DNA of 64,000 nt from positions 992,001-1,056,000 of the forward strand of contig NZ_CP065546.1 in the NCBI RefSeq assembly GCF_015999545.1, written 5' to 3'. This stretch comes from Lysinibacillus sp. JNUCC-52 (GTDB taxonomy: Bacteria > Bacillota > Bacilli > Bacillales_A > Planococcaceae). Made by a program: the position numbers and the translations under genes. The notes under the pieces are model-generated. The model was given only the letters and a program-made list of their open reading frames with translations, made no database searches and was not told the DNA's origin. Every line of letters starts with the position of its first letter. The first letter of the stretch is position 1. This document shows positions 33,371 through 42,456 of this stretch, piece by piece.

Positions 33371-33600
33371 TTATTGCTTCATTTCACAATACGTGAATAC
33401 AAAAAAATATGCCTGTGTCACTCGAAAACTACCTTCCTCTAATCCAATCCTTTTATGTTCAGAGAAAGCGATATAATGACAGCTCCAATACGCAGTTGCT
33501 ACATCTTTGAAAAAACTCGTCCCACCTAATGTTCAGTTGAACGCTAAAACGAGTACTTTTGCCATTTGTGCCCGTGGCAGTTGAATTCCCCGTTTGAACC
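33371..33600 (-). pseudogene. decayed SLH-domain protein (S-layer homology)
   Basis: On the minus strand one frame reads RGIQLPRAQMAKVLVLAFN, an in-frame TGA, then TLGGTSFFKDVATAYW..., EHKRIGLEEGSFR and FFVFTYCEMKQ before the final stop. The first part is the end of one SLH motif and the second a whole next motif; the final stretch corresponds to the usual TRAQFAVFTYRAMK. The stop, lost N-terminus and degenerate residues show a pseudogene. The parent would have been an SLH-anchored surface protein. Confidence 0.75.
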
Positions 33601-33638
33601 ATCTACAATACTATTTCTTTTCCTATGAGCAACAAAAA

Positions 33639-33677
33639 ACATTCTACAAAGTTTTAGCATTCGCCTTTGTAGAATGT
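33639..33677 (-). terminator. terminator of mrfA
   Basis: A perfect 13-bp stem ACATTCTACAAAG/CTTTGTAGAATGT, 43 bases past the mrfA stop, followed by TTTTTTG on the minus strand. Confidence 0.85.
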
Positions 33678-33719
33678 TCAGTACTTAATTATAAAGTCGT
33701 TTTTTTAAAATTCTTCAAA

Positions 33720-35993
33720 CTAATAATTGTCGTTCAGCAAATGAAGAAGTTTGACGACTTTACTTTTTGAATCAATGATTGATTCTTGTGGACCGATACA
33801 AGATGGACAACCAGATTTACAAGGACATGCTGTAATATGTTGCTGTGCCTTCATCACTAAGTCCTCCCACAAATCATAAACCTTATCACTTAAACCAATA
33901 CCACCTGGATACTTATCATAGACAAAAAATGTCGGTTGTTCGTTGTGTGTTGCCTTCACTTGCGGCACTACTGCGACATCACTACTATCACATTGAATAA
34001 ATAATGGGATAAAGGCATTCATTGCATAGGCTGCTCCCGTCATAGCTTCGGTCAAATCTTCTTCGGTCCATTTATCAGGCGCTAAAAATGATAGCCACGA
34101 TGAACTTGTATGCATCTCATCTGGTGGGAGGTGAATGGGACCAGAACCAATGTTATCATGCGTTCCAAAGCGGATTTTTTTAAAGATTGTAGCTTGAGCT
34201 ACTAATCCTACATCACCAAAACTAATCGTTCCACCTCGATAGTTACGGCTTCGATCTTCCTCAAGTACTTTCATTTCCACAGCTAAATTAGCGTCTGTGT
34301 AATAATCTACATCTACTTCACGCACAAAAGCTTTCTTCTCTTCCCAATCAAGTTTTTCTACTTGATATTGAATGCCCTGATGCAAATAAATAGCTTCCTC
34401 ATGCAATAGTGTCATAGCGCTATGGCGATCCATTTCTCCAATTACTTTCGTGCGAGCAGGAATAGTCATATCGATGATAACAACATTTTCTTGTGATGCA
34501 GAACGAAGGCTAATATCATGTGCTGGGAAACGATCATTCATCCAATGCCACTTCTCACTCGTTTTAAAAACAACCCCTTCTTCTGCTAAATATTCCAGTA
34601 ATTCTTGTATTTCAAATTCTCCATATGAATCATTTGTTGTAAATGGTAACTCAAAGGCCGCACATTTTAAATGATCCATTAATATCAACATATTTTCTGG
34701 ATAAATGCGTGCCTCCTCAGGGTCGCTTCCAAGTAAATAAAGTGGATGATCTACAACGTACTGATCTAATGCTGTCGATTGTGCCACATAAATAATGAGT
34801 GCTTCGTCTTGACGGCGCCCAGCACGTCCCGCTTGCTGCCATGCACTTGCAATATTTCCTGGGTAACCAGTCATAATACATGCCTGTAGTTGCCCAATAT
34901 CTACACCTAGCTCAAGCGCATTCGTACTTACTACCGTTTGAATTGTTCCATCACGAAGTCCACGTTCAATAACACGTCGCTCAGAGGGTAAATAGCCCCC
35001 TCGATAGCCACGCACAGACTCATCTTGTAATTTATTGCGAGTCAATTCTTTTAAATAAGTAACAATCATTTCAACACGCACTCGACTTTTTGCAAAAATA
35101 ATTGTTTGAATTCCTGCTGTATAAAGTCTTTTGGCTAAATCACTTACCTCTAAAACCGCACTGCGACGAACGCCAAACGTTTTATGGATAATCGGTGGAT
35201 TGTAAAAAAGAAAAGTTTTTTTGCCAACTGGCGCACCTGAATCAGCAATTAACGTTTGTGATTCGTTCGTTAAATTTTCCGCTAGTTCCTTTGGATTTTT
35301 AATCGTGGCAGACGTACAAATAAAAACAGGTTTACTGCCATAAAATTCACAAATTCGTTTCAGTCTTCGAATAACATGTGCTACATGTGAACCAAATACA
35401 CCTTTATATGTATGCAATTCATCAATAACGATATACTGCAAATTTTCAAAGAGTGACACCCATTTTGTATGGTGCGGTAAAATACCTGAATGTAACATAT
35501 CTGGATTCGTCATCACAATATGTCCTGCTTTTCGAACCTTTTGTCGTATACCAGGAGCTGTATCCCCATCATACGTATAGCTTAAAATATCTTCTCCACT
35601 CTGTTCAATCAGTTCATTTAAATCATTTTTCTGATCTTGCGCTAACGCTTTTGTCGGAAATAAATAAATGGCACGTGCATTTCGATCTTCTAAAATCTTT
35701 TGTAATACGGGTAAATGATAGCAATATGATTTACCTGATGCAGTCGGTGTAACAGCCGTAAATGATTTGCGGCTTGTCGCCAAATCAAAAGCTTCGCGCT
35801 GATGTGTATATAATTGCTCGATGCCACGTGCATGTAATGCTTTAACAAGTGAAGGATGTAAATTTTGTGGAAAAGGGGCAAGCTTAGCATCTCGTCCATC
35901 TAATGTTTGCCAATGAATTATTCGCTCTTTTAGTTCCTCATCATATCGCCATTCATTTAATAGCGCACTAATCGTCCGTTTTTTCGATAGCAT
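33720..35993 (-). CDS. mrfA: MrfA (YprA), DEAD/DEAH-box DNA helicase
   Basis: About 757 residues, a superfamily 2 helicase of the YprA/Hrq1-like type. Walker A is TASGKS, the DEAH-type box DELH, the motif III region SATIK, and the later QAGRAGRR is motif VI. The C-terminal DUF1998-type domain has a cysteine cluster (CPCKSGCPSC) that should bind zinc. It unwinds DNA in the mitomycin C-specific excision repair pathway with MrfB. AAGGAGG precedes adjacent GTG and ATG starts; the ATG was used. Confidence 0.92.
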   Translation of the reverse strand: MLSKKRTISALLNEWRYDEELKERIIHWQTLDGRDAKLAPFPQNLHPSLVKALHARGIEQLYTHQREAFDLATSRKSFTAVTPTASGKSYCYHLPVLQKILEDRNARAIYLFPTKALAQDQKNDLNELIEQSGEDILSYTYDGDTAPGIRQKVRKAGHIVMTNPDMLHSGILPHHTKWVSLFENLQYIVIDELHTYKGVFGSHVAHVIRRLKRICEFYGSKPVFICTSATIKNPKELAENLTNESQTLIADSGAPVGKKTFLFYNPPIIHKTFGVRRSAVLEVSDLAKRLYTAGIQTIIFAKSRVRVEMIVTYLKELTRNKLQDESVRGYRGGYLPSERRVIERGLRDGTIQTVVSTNALELGVDIGQLQACIMTGYPGNIASAWQQAGRAGRRQDEALIIYVAQSTALDQYVVDHPLYLLGSDPEEARIYPENMLILMDHLKCAAFELPFTTNDSYGEFEIQELLEYLAEEGVVFKTSEKWHWMNDRFPAHDISLRSASQENVVIIDMTIPARTKVIGEMDRHSAMTLLHEEAIYLHQGIQYQVEKLDWEEKKAFVREVDVDYYTDANLAVEMKVLEEDRSRNYRGGTISFGDVGLVAQATIFKKIRFGTHDNIGSGPIHLPPDEMHTSSSWLSFLAPDKWTEEDLTEAMTGAAYAMNAFIPLFIQCDSSDVAVVPQVKATHNEQPTFFVYDKYPGGIGLSDKVYDLWEDLVMKAQQHITACPCKSGCPSCIGPQESIIDSKSKVVKLLHLLNDNY

Positions 35994-36351
35994 CACTTTG
36001 CGCCTCCTTCACTATGCGATAAAAATTATTTAGCGTGTAGGAAGTGGAATGCGTTGCATCTAAAAAACGCTTTTTACTTGTTTCTTTATAAAAAGATTGC
36101 ACAACAAATTGCTCCATCGATTCAACCGCGGAAGCAATTTGCCCTGCATGCATATATTTCGGTCTGTTTTTTTGTATCCAAGCATTCGCTTCTTGTTGCC
36201 ACTCTTTCAATAGTTGATGAATCGTATCAACATGTGGCTTGACCTCTCCAAAAAAGTCTGGCGTACGATCCTCCTCACGCATTTGCCAAAAGCGTGCAAC
36301 ACATTTTTCGCATTCATCTATTAATATGGAAGTTTGCTGTATTAGTAACAA
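35968..36351 (-). CDS. yppE: YppE-like DUF1798 protein
   Basis: A 127-residue helical soluble protein of the YppE (DUF1798) family, whose function is unknown. Typical stretches are CVARFWQMREEDRTPDFFGEVKP (split) and SYTLNNFYRIVKE. It starts at TTG after GAGGTGCG. It overlaps the start of mrfA by about 26 bases, so the two are coupled. Its position beside recU-ponA agrees with B. subtilis yppE. Confidence 0.8.
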   Translation of the reverse strand: MLLIQQTSILIDECEKCVARFWQMREEDRTPDFFGEVKPHVDTIHQLLKEWQQEANAWIQKNRPKYMHAGQIASAVESMEQFVVQSFYKETSKKRFLDATHSTSYTLNNFYRIVKEAQSDAIEKTDD

Positions 36352-36604
36352 TTTCGCACCTCATCTCGTATCAAATGTACCTTTAGCATAATCGTCGCTA
36401 GCATGCTTACAACAATTAACAACGTATCAAAATGAAAATACATGCTGACATTCAGGACATTATGTCGCTCTCTTATTAGCGCGACATTTTATTTCGTACA
36501 AGCCTGAACGTTTTTCTGTATAATTCCCATCGTCTGCTAAAGACTTTAAATGATGCATCAAATGAATCATTTTTATTTGTATGAGATTAGTGTACCAAAG
36601 TCTA
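36352..36604. other. intergenic region before yppE
   Basis: About 250 bases without a gene. A hairpin near 36460-36490 (ATGTCGC/GCGACAT) is the only structure noticed. Confidence 0.4.
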
Positions 36605-36799
36605 TCATTTTTCACTACTAATAGGCGAACAAGCATTCTTTACTTGCCAGTTCTTTTCTGCTAAGCTTACTTTCTGGCTAACAGATTTGAGCTGCATAAA
36701 AAATTGCAGGCTGTGTGCATTGCTTTCCAATGACACTCTCGTTAAAAGTAATTGATTGACTAGATCCAACTGTGCAACTAATTGTCCTAATTTGTTCAA
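36605..36799 (-). CDS. small hypothetical protein (64 aa)
   Basis: A 64-residue, mainly helical, charged protein beginning NKLGQLVAQLDLVNQLLLTR after a TTG start. AAAGGGGGCG lies about 8 bases upstream, a strong ribosome site that makes the gene credible. It occupies the place where B. subtilis has short ypp genes, but I do not recognise the family. Confidence 0.5.
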   Translation of the reverse strand: MNKLGQLVAQLDLVNQLLLTRVSLESNAHSLQFFMQLKSVSQKVSLAEKNWQVKNACSPISSEK

Positions 36800-37180
36800 T
36801 ACAACGCCCCCTTTTATCTTTACTTACAGTATTCCTCGCATGTATAAAATTACCTTCATGCGTGACAAAATAAGCGTAAGTTAGCTGAAAGAAGAAGAAT
36901 TTCGATAAATTTTTAATAGTTGCTCTTAATGGCCACTTTAATGATATCGCTGTAAAAGAATGATTCCCAACGGTTCTAGGAAAAAAGTGGTGCACTAAAT
37001 AACAAATACAATGGCGAATGTAGTTGTTTTATTGGCGAAATTTCTACTTTAAACAGCGAATCATGCAAATCTATCAGCCATCATAAACTATCTTGAACAC
37101 AACGTTCTTCCTGTGGTGAAGATATACTGAATCATGGTAAACTATTGTGTATAATAGCAGTATTATAGAAGGTGAGCTAA
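36800..37180. other. intergenic region upstream of recU
   Basis: About 380 bases. It holds units of the 21-bp-period repeat (37030-37092) and the recU promoter region (TATAAT at 37150-37155). A 105-codon minus-strand frame here overlaps the small gene and has no ribosome site, so it was not called. Confidence 0.45.
37030..37092. repeat. three 21-bp-period repeat units
   Basis: Consecutive 21-base units contain TTGGCGAAATTTC, CAGCGAATC and TATCAGCC. They share the motif and period of the units at 11531-11656 and 61719-61760. Confidence 0.55.
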
Positions 37181-37831
37181 GTGACAATTCGTTATCCAAA
37201 TGGGAAAGTCTACACCCCTGCTCCAGCTACTCACAAGGCTGAGAAAAAGGGAAAAACAAAGGATTTTTCCTATAGTAATCGAGGGAAGACGCTAGAGGAT
37301 GAAATTAATGAAGCAAACGACTTTTATTTAGAAAGGCGACTTGCTATTATTCATAAGAAACCTGTTCCCGTACAAATCGTCAAAGTAGAGTATCCATCAC
37401 GAAGTGCTGCTGTAATTCGTGAAGCTTATTTCCGAACGCCCTCTACAACTGACTACAATGGCGTTTGGGCTGGGCATTACATTGATTTTGATGCTAAGGA
37501 AACCGCATCTAAGACGAGCTTTCCATTAAAAAATATACACGAACATCAAATGAAACATATGCAGCAAGTGAAGGAACACAATGGTGTGGCATTCATTATC
37601 GTTCGTTTTTCAGCTTTTGAACGCTATTTTTTAGTGCCATACGAAGTTTTACAAAAGGCCTGGCAGGCAATGGACAATGGTGAACGAAAATCGATCCCTT
37701 TTGCAACGATAGAAAAGGAAGCTTACGAAATTCCAACAAGCTATTATCCCCGTATCGATTATTTACCCGTTCTACAGCAGTTCATTGAAGCAACAAGTCA
37801 TGGCTCTGAAAGTGAGGAGATAAAAAAATGA
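37181..37831 (+). CDS. recU: Holliday junction resolvase RecU
   Basis: A 216-residue RecU-type resolvase. The N-terminal NRGKTLEDEINEAN contains catalytic-site residues, YNGVWAGHYIDFDAKET holds the acidic nuclease core (D and ExK-like), and FIIVRF follows. It cuts four-way junctions during recombinational repair. It starts at GTG after GAAGGTGAGC. It overlaps ponA by ATGA, the conserved recU-ponA pair. Confidence 0.95.
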   Translation: MTIRYPNGKVYTPAPATHKAEKKGKTKDFSYSNRGKTLEDEINEANDFYLERRLAIIHKKPVPVQIVKVEYPSRSAAVIREAYFRTPSTTDYNGVWAGHYIDFDAKETASKTSFPLKNIHEHQMKHMQQVKEHNGVAFIIVRFSAFERYFLVPYEVLQKAWQAMDNGERKSIPFATIEKEAYEIPTSYYPRIDYLPVLQQFIEATSHGSESEEIKK

Positions 37832-40491
37832 GTGAACGTCGTCAAACACGCGGAGAGCATCAAAAGGCTCTCGCTCAAAAAAATAAAAAGAAAGCGCCGA
37901 AAGCATCTAAATCATCGGCCAAAACCTGGCTGAAGCGCATTGTCCTAACAATACTTATCATAGGAGTTGTTGGCTTAGTCGGCGGAGCTGGTGTATTTGC
38001 TTATTATGCAAGCACTGCACCAGAGCTTAATGAAGATTTACTAAAGGATCCTGTTTCTTCTGAGTTTTATGATAAAAACGGTGAAGTTTTCGCCACAATC
38101 GGTGCTGAAAACCGAAAATACGTAACATACGATGAAATTCCTGAAGATATGATTAACGCCATTCTCGCAACAGAAGACGTTCGCTTTTTCAAACATCATG
38201 GTATGGACTTTTACCGCCTTGGTGGTGCAATACTTGCAAACTTCCGTGATGGTTTCGGGGCACAAGGTGCTTCCACTTTAACGCAGCAAGTTGTCAAAAA
38301 CTCATTTTTACAAAATGAGAAAAAGTTAAAACGAAAAGCACAAGAAGCTTGGCTTGCTTTCCAACTTGAACGTAAGTATTCAAAAGAAGAAATTTTTGAA
38401 ATGTACTTTAATAAAATGTTGATGTCTGGCCGTGTATACGGCTTTGGTACAGCAGCTCAATATTTCTATGGCAAAGAGTTAAAAGATTTATCATTGGATG
38501 AAGAAGCACTGCTAGCAGGCTTAGTACAACGTCCGAACGCTTACAATCCATTAAAAAATCCAGAGCTGGCAGAAAAACGCCGAAATACAGTTTTAGGCTT
38601 AATGTATCAGCATGGAAAAATTACAAAAGCTGAAATGGAAGAAGCGAAAAAAGTGGATGTGCAAGCAGGTCTTGCAGACGATGCTACACGCCAAACATTT
38701 GCTGGCTCTAAGTACGATGCCTTCTTAGATATCGTTATTAATGAGCTTGAGGAAAACGGTGATGGTACTGCCATGGCAGAGGGCATTAAAGTTTACACTA
38801 CACTTGATCCGAATGCTCAGCAAATTGTCGAAAACATCATGAATGATGACAGTAATTTCCCGACAGAAAAAATTGAATCAGGTGTTGCTGTTGTCGATAC
38901 AAAAACAGGTCAAATTCAAGCAGTCGGCGGTGGACGAAACTATGGTAACCGCGGCTTTAACTATGCAGATGACTTAGTAATGAATCATCCTGGCTCTACA
39001 ATGAAACCATTACTAGATTACGGTCCTGCAATTGAATATTTAAAATGGTCAACAGGTCAAACACTTGTCGATGATCCAATGAAATATACAGGTACGAATC
39101 AAACCATTACAAACTGGGATGGTAAATATTTTGGTGCTATGACAGCACGTAAAGCTTTATATGCTTCTCGAAATGTGCCCGCTGTTAAAACATTTAAAGA
39201 AGTTGGCGCCGATAAAGCGAAAGAGTTTATTGGTCGTTTAGGTATTGATACAGAGAATGTTGTCGAGTCAGATGCCATTGGTGGCGGTAACATTACCTTG
39301 TCTCCAATTCAAATGGCAGCATCTTATGCAGCATTTGGGAATAATGGTGTTTACACTGACCCTTATTCGATTACAAAAATTGTTTATCGCGATGGTAAAT
39401 CATCGAAAGACTATACACCAAAGTCAAATGTTGCGATGGAAGAATATACAGCATACATGGTAACTGATATGTTGCGTGATGTTGTCAGCAATAAACCAGA
39501 TGCATCTGGTACTGTAGCAAACGTTTCTGGATTAGATATTGCTGGTAAAACAGGTACAACAAACTATTCAAACGACGAGTTTAACAAATATAATTTACCA
39601 AGTACAAGTGTGCCAGATTCTTGGTTTGCTGGTTACACTACCAATTATTCAATTGCAATTTGGAGTGGTTACGAAAAACGTTCTGACCCAATTACAACAT
39701 GGGACGAACGTCGTTTACCTCAACATTTATTTAAAGATATAATGCGAGATCTTTCTGCGAACATCGAAACTGAACGTTTCAAAAAACCAAGCTCGGTTGT
39801 AGAAGCTACGATTGAAGTAGGCTCTAGTCCGCTAAAATTAGCAAGTGACTATACACCAAGTGAATTACGTCAAACAGAGCTATTTGTTCGCGGTACAGAA
39901 CCTACAGAAGTTTCTAATGAATACCAAGCTCCTGAACTTTCTACACCTTACAATGTAAGTGCAAGTTTAGATTTAGCAGGACAATCCATCAACATTAGCT
40001 GGGAGCATGATGCTATTCTTGACCCAGAAACGGATGAGCCAATGCCGACTACCTTTGAAGTATCCGCTACACGCGAAGGTGGAGAAACGGTTGTACTTGG
40101 AACAACTGAAAGTAAAGGTTTAACAGTTGGCAACACATTAGAAGATGGTAATTATACGATTTCTGTCGTAGCGATTGTGGATGAGACACGCAGTGAACCA
40201 GGAACGACAACCTTCCAAATAACGAGCATGCCTGATGAGGATTTAGAAACTGAGGATCCAGATGAACCGGATATTGACCAACCAACAGATCCTGATCAAG
40301 GCAATAATGGTAACAATGGTGACAACGGCAACCACAATGGAAATCATAATGGCAATAACGGAAATGGCAACAATGGAAACAATGGCAATAATGGGAATGG
40401 CGGTAACAACGGCAACAATAACGGTACCCAACCACCTGTTACGCCAACAGATCCTGCTGTGCCAGACGATGAAGATCCTGATGGTGAGTAA
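37828..40491 (+). CDS. ponA: class A penicillin-binding protein PBP1
   Basis: An 887-residue bifunctional cell-wall synthase. A basic cytoplasmic head and one membrane anchor (about 34-60) lead to a glycosyltransferase domain (ILATEDVRFFKHHGMDF with the catalytic Glu; GASTLTQQ) and a transpeptidase domain with STMK, SRN and KTGTT motifs. A fibronectin type III-like domain and a tail of about 90 residues, acidic then very rich in Asn and Gly, follow, ending in Pro/Asp. It is coupled to recU by a 4-base overlap. GpsB is a likely partner. Confidence 0.95.
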   Translation: MSERRQTRGEHQKALAQKNKKKAPKASKSSAKTWLKRIVLTILIIGVVGLVGGAGVFAYYASTAPELNEDLLKDPVSSEFYDKNGEVFATIGAENRKYVTYDEIPEDMINAILATEDVRFFKHHGMDFYRLGGAILANFRDGFGAQGASTLTQQVVKNSFLQNEKKLKRKAQEAWLAFQLERKYSKEEIFEMYFNKMLMSGRVYGFGTAAQYFYGKELKDLSLDEEALLAGLVQRPNAYNPLKNPELAEKRRNTVLGLMYQHGKITKAEMEEAKKVDVQAGLADDATRQTFAGSKYDAFLDIVINELEENGDGTAMAEGIKVYTTLDPNAQQIVENIMNDDSNFPTEKIESGVAVVDTKTGQIQAVGGGRNYGNRGFNYADDLVMNHPGSTMKPLLDYGPAIEYLKWSTGQTLVDDPMKYTGTNQTITNWDGKYFGAMTARKALYASRNVPAVKTFKEVGADKAKEFIGRLGIDTENVVESDAIGGGNITLSPIQMAASYAAFGNNGVYTDPYSITKIVYRDGKSSKDYTPKSNVAMEEYTAYMVTDMLRDVVSNKPDASGTVANVSGLDIAGKTGTTNYSNDEFNKYNLPSTSVPDSWFAGYTTNYSIAIWSGYEKRSDPITTWDERRLPQHLFKDIMRDLSANIETERFKKPSSVVEATIEVGSSPLKLASDYTPSELRQTELFVRGTEPTEVSNEYQAPELSTPYNVSASLDLAGQSINISWEHDAILDPETDEPMPTTFEVSATREGGETVVLGTTESKGLTVGNTLEDGNYTISVVAIVDETRSEPGTTTFQITSMPDEDLETEDPDEPDIDQPTDPDQGNNGNNGDNGNHNGNHNGNNGNGNNGNNGNNGNGGNNGNNNGTQPPVTPTDPAVPDDEDPDGE

Positions 40492-40513
40492 ATAAAAAGC
40501 ATACACTAAAATG

Positions 40514-40553
40514 AACAGGTGAAGAAAACAATGTTTTCTTCACCTGTTTTTTT
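40514..40553 (+). terminator. terminator of recU-ponA
   Basis: A 17-bp stem AACAGGTGAAGAAAACA and its complement around a 1-3 base loop, followed by TTTTTTT. Confidence 0.9.
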
Positions 40554-40559
40554 CATAAT

Positions 40560-40595
40560 AAAAAGGTTGTCCTTATATAGTCTAAAGGACAACCT
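40560..40595 (-). terminator. terminator after ypoC
   Basis: AGGTTGTCCTT pairs with AAGGACAACCT; on the minus strand it is followed by TTTTTATT. It ends the convergent dnaD-nth-ypoC transcript. Confidence 0.8.
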
Positions 40596-40639
40596 CTTTA
40601 TTATGTGATTGTTAAATTGCTTCATCTTTTAAGTGCTAC

Positions 40640-40963
40640 TTAGCTTCCTACGTTTTTGGTTGCCTGTAGGCGTAAGCGTGCTGTGCGTTTTTTTGTTTCT
40701 TTAAATAATTCATCTAATTGACGATAACACGCATATTGTCCTGGCTTTGCTTTAATAAAGGTCATACGCTCAATTCCATTAATCGGCATTACCTCTTCAC
40801 CTGCTTCAATCACTAAACGTTCGAATAACATGATAGCCTTTTCCATGAGACCCTTCGCTTCCCCATTACGTGCATCATGGGCAGCATGTATTTGAGCTTC
40901 CAGCATCGTCCATTCTGTATACCATGCATCGACTTTTTCTTTTGATATTGCATCAATATTCAC
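40640..40963 (-). CDS. ypoC: YpoC-like protein
   Basis: A 107-residue soluble, helical protein matching YpoC by size and by its place directly after nth. The start is GTG and shares bases with the nth stop (GTGA). The C-terminus is basic (ETKKRTARLRLQATKN). Function unknown. Confidence 0.75.
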   Translation of the reverse strand: MNIDAISKEKVDAWYTEWTMLEAQIHAAHDARNGEAKGLMEKAIMLFERLVIEAGEEVMPINGIERMTFIKAKPGQYACYRQLDELFKETKKRTARLRLQATKNVGS

Positions 40964-41622
40964 GCGTTTGTCACCAGCCCTTTTTTTAAACGCTTTTGTC
41001 CTTCACGGCAATCCTCGAGTAACGGACATGTTTGGCAGCCAGGATTTTGTGCCTTGCAATGATAACGTCCGAAGAAAATTAACTGATGATGGGTTTTTGA
41101 CCATTTATCCATTGGTGTTTTTTTCATTATTGTTTCTTCCACTTCAAGCACTGAATCCTTCCAGCGACATAAACCTAGTCGTTTCGATACGCGTTCTACA
41201 TGTGTATCAACAGCAAGTGCTGGAATATCAAAAGCTACTGATAAAACAACATTTGCCGTCTTACGCCCAACACCAGGCAATGTCACGAGCTCTTCACGAC
41301 TTGCAGGAATTTGCCCATCATACTCTGTTAAAAGTCGCTGACAGAGAAGTTGAATATTTTTAGCCTTATTGCGATAAAGACCTATTGATCGAATATCCTG
41401 TTGTAGCTCCTCTAAACTCACTGCCAAATAATCTTCTGGCTTTTTATATTTTTGAAACAACGTTTTCGTTACTTTATTGACAAGTACATCCGTACATTGT
41501 GCAGATAATAACGTGGCGATTGTCAGCTCGAACGGGTTGTCATGCACAAGTTCACAATGCGCATTAGGAAACATGCGGTCCATTTCAGCTAGACAATGCT
41601 CCCACTGTTTTTTTGTTAACAT
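40960..41622 (-). CDS. nth: endonuclease III
   Basis: A 220-residue DNA glycosylase/AP-lyase of base-excision repair. The helix-hairpin-helix LPGVGRKTANVVLS contains the catalytic Lys, AVDTHVERVSKRLGL the catalytic Asp, and the C-terminal cysteine cluster CKAQNPGCQTCPLLEDC binds the 4Fe-4S cluster. It removes oxidised pyrimidines. It lies between dnaD and ypoC as in B. subtilis. Confidence 0.96.
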   Translation of the reverse strand: MLTKKQWEHCLAEMDRMFPNAHCELVHDNPFELTIATLLSAQCTDVLVNKVTKTLFQKYKKPEDYLAVSLEELQQDIRSIGLYRNKAKNIQLLCQRLLTEYDGQIPASREELVTLPGVGRKTANVVLSVAFDIPALAVDTHVERVSKRLGLCRWKDSVLEVEETIMKKTPMDKWSKTHHQLIFFGRYHCKAQNPGCQTCPLLEDCREGQKRLKKGLVTNA

Positions 41623-41636
41623 TCCCTAAAAGCCCC

Positions 41637-42365
41637 CTATTCTCTTTCTTCTAACCAGTTATAAAATGGTACTCTGTTTGTCGACTGCGTTTCTTGCTGT
41701 ACTGTACGTGCTGGCGATCTATTCAAACTTTGTTTCTCACGGAACTGCTCGCTTTGTTTATGTGCAGCTTGTGGTGTCGTAATATTTTTCTTTTTCCACT
41801 CCAATAATATCCGATCAATATAACGAATGCTCAATTTACCAGCAAAAACAGCTTCCTTTAATGCCTCTTTAATAAGCGCAGGACTGTGCTTATCCTCATC
41901 TAGCCAAAAACCGATTTTTTCTAGCTCTAAAGGAGATAAAAGACGCCCCATTTCCTCTTCAAATAAACGGAATACTTCACCCTCTTCTTGACGAAGTGTA
42001 GCTGCTGTATTTTTTTGTTCTTTCATTTCTATAATCTGCAATATACGTTCCCAAAGGGGGTACACCGAATATTTTTCGTATAGCGTGCCATTTGCATCGA
42101 CATCACGTGTAATCTCAAGAAAGCCCTTTTGCATGAGACGCTGTAAGCGAGAAGTAATATCATTACTAGGCATTGTGAGACGATTCATCAAATCTGTTGG
42201 TGTAGGAAAATCGTTTCCTTCCACATGAAAGGCAAGTAAGTGCATGACAATTAGCGCCTCATCATCCTCAATATTTAACTCCTTATAAAACTGAAAAAAG
42301 AGCTGAGGAATTTGTATAGTTCTCTGCTCGGTCCATGTACGGAGTCGATTATTTTTTGTATTCAT
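41637..42365 (-). CDS. dnaD: primosomal protein DnaD
   Basis: A 242-residue DnaD: an N-terminal winged-helix oligomerisation domain (FFQFYKELNIEDDEALIVMH) and a C-terminal DnaB2 domain ending in the DNA-binding YIDRILLEWKKKNI motif, then a polar tail. It helps remodel DNA and load the replicative helicase. AAGGAG lies about 10 bases before the ATG. It is in the asnS-dnaD-nth order. Confidence 0.94.
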   Translation of the reverse strand: MNTKNNRLRTWTEQRTIQIPQLFFQFYKELNIEDDEALIVMHLLAFHVEGNDFPTPTDLMNRLTMPSNDITSRLQRLMQKGFLEITRDVDANGTLYEKYSVYPLWERILQIIEMKEQKNTAATLRQEEGEVFRLFEEEMGRLLSPLELEKIGFWLDEDKHSPALIKEALKEAVFAGKLSIRYIDRILLEWKKKNITTPQAAHKQSEQFREKQSLNRSPARTVQQETQSTNRVPFYNWLEERE

Positions 42366-42396
42366 GTAGACATGACTCCTTTTTCTAGTAAGTAGA

Positions 42397-42428
42397 AAAG
42401 CCGCGTAGAAATTTCACTACGCGACTTT
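42397..42428 (-). terminator. terminator between asnS and dnaD
   Basis: CGCGTAG/CTACGCG extended by AAAG..CTTT on either side, with TTTTC on the minus strand; it may be partial, since dnaD follows 32 bases later. Confidence 0.65.
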
Positions 42429-42456
42429 TAAATTGTTTTCGTTTGTTGCTAATCGA

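Noticed and set aside
36678-36995. 105-codon minus-strand frame upstream of recU
   Set aside because: It overlaps the better supported 64-residue gene, lacks a ribosome site and looks non-coding.
40067-40506. Long minus- and plus-strand frames rich in His/Cys or Met/Thr opposite the ponA tail
   Set aside because: They arise from the repetitive Asn/Gly codons of ponA read in other frames.
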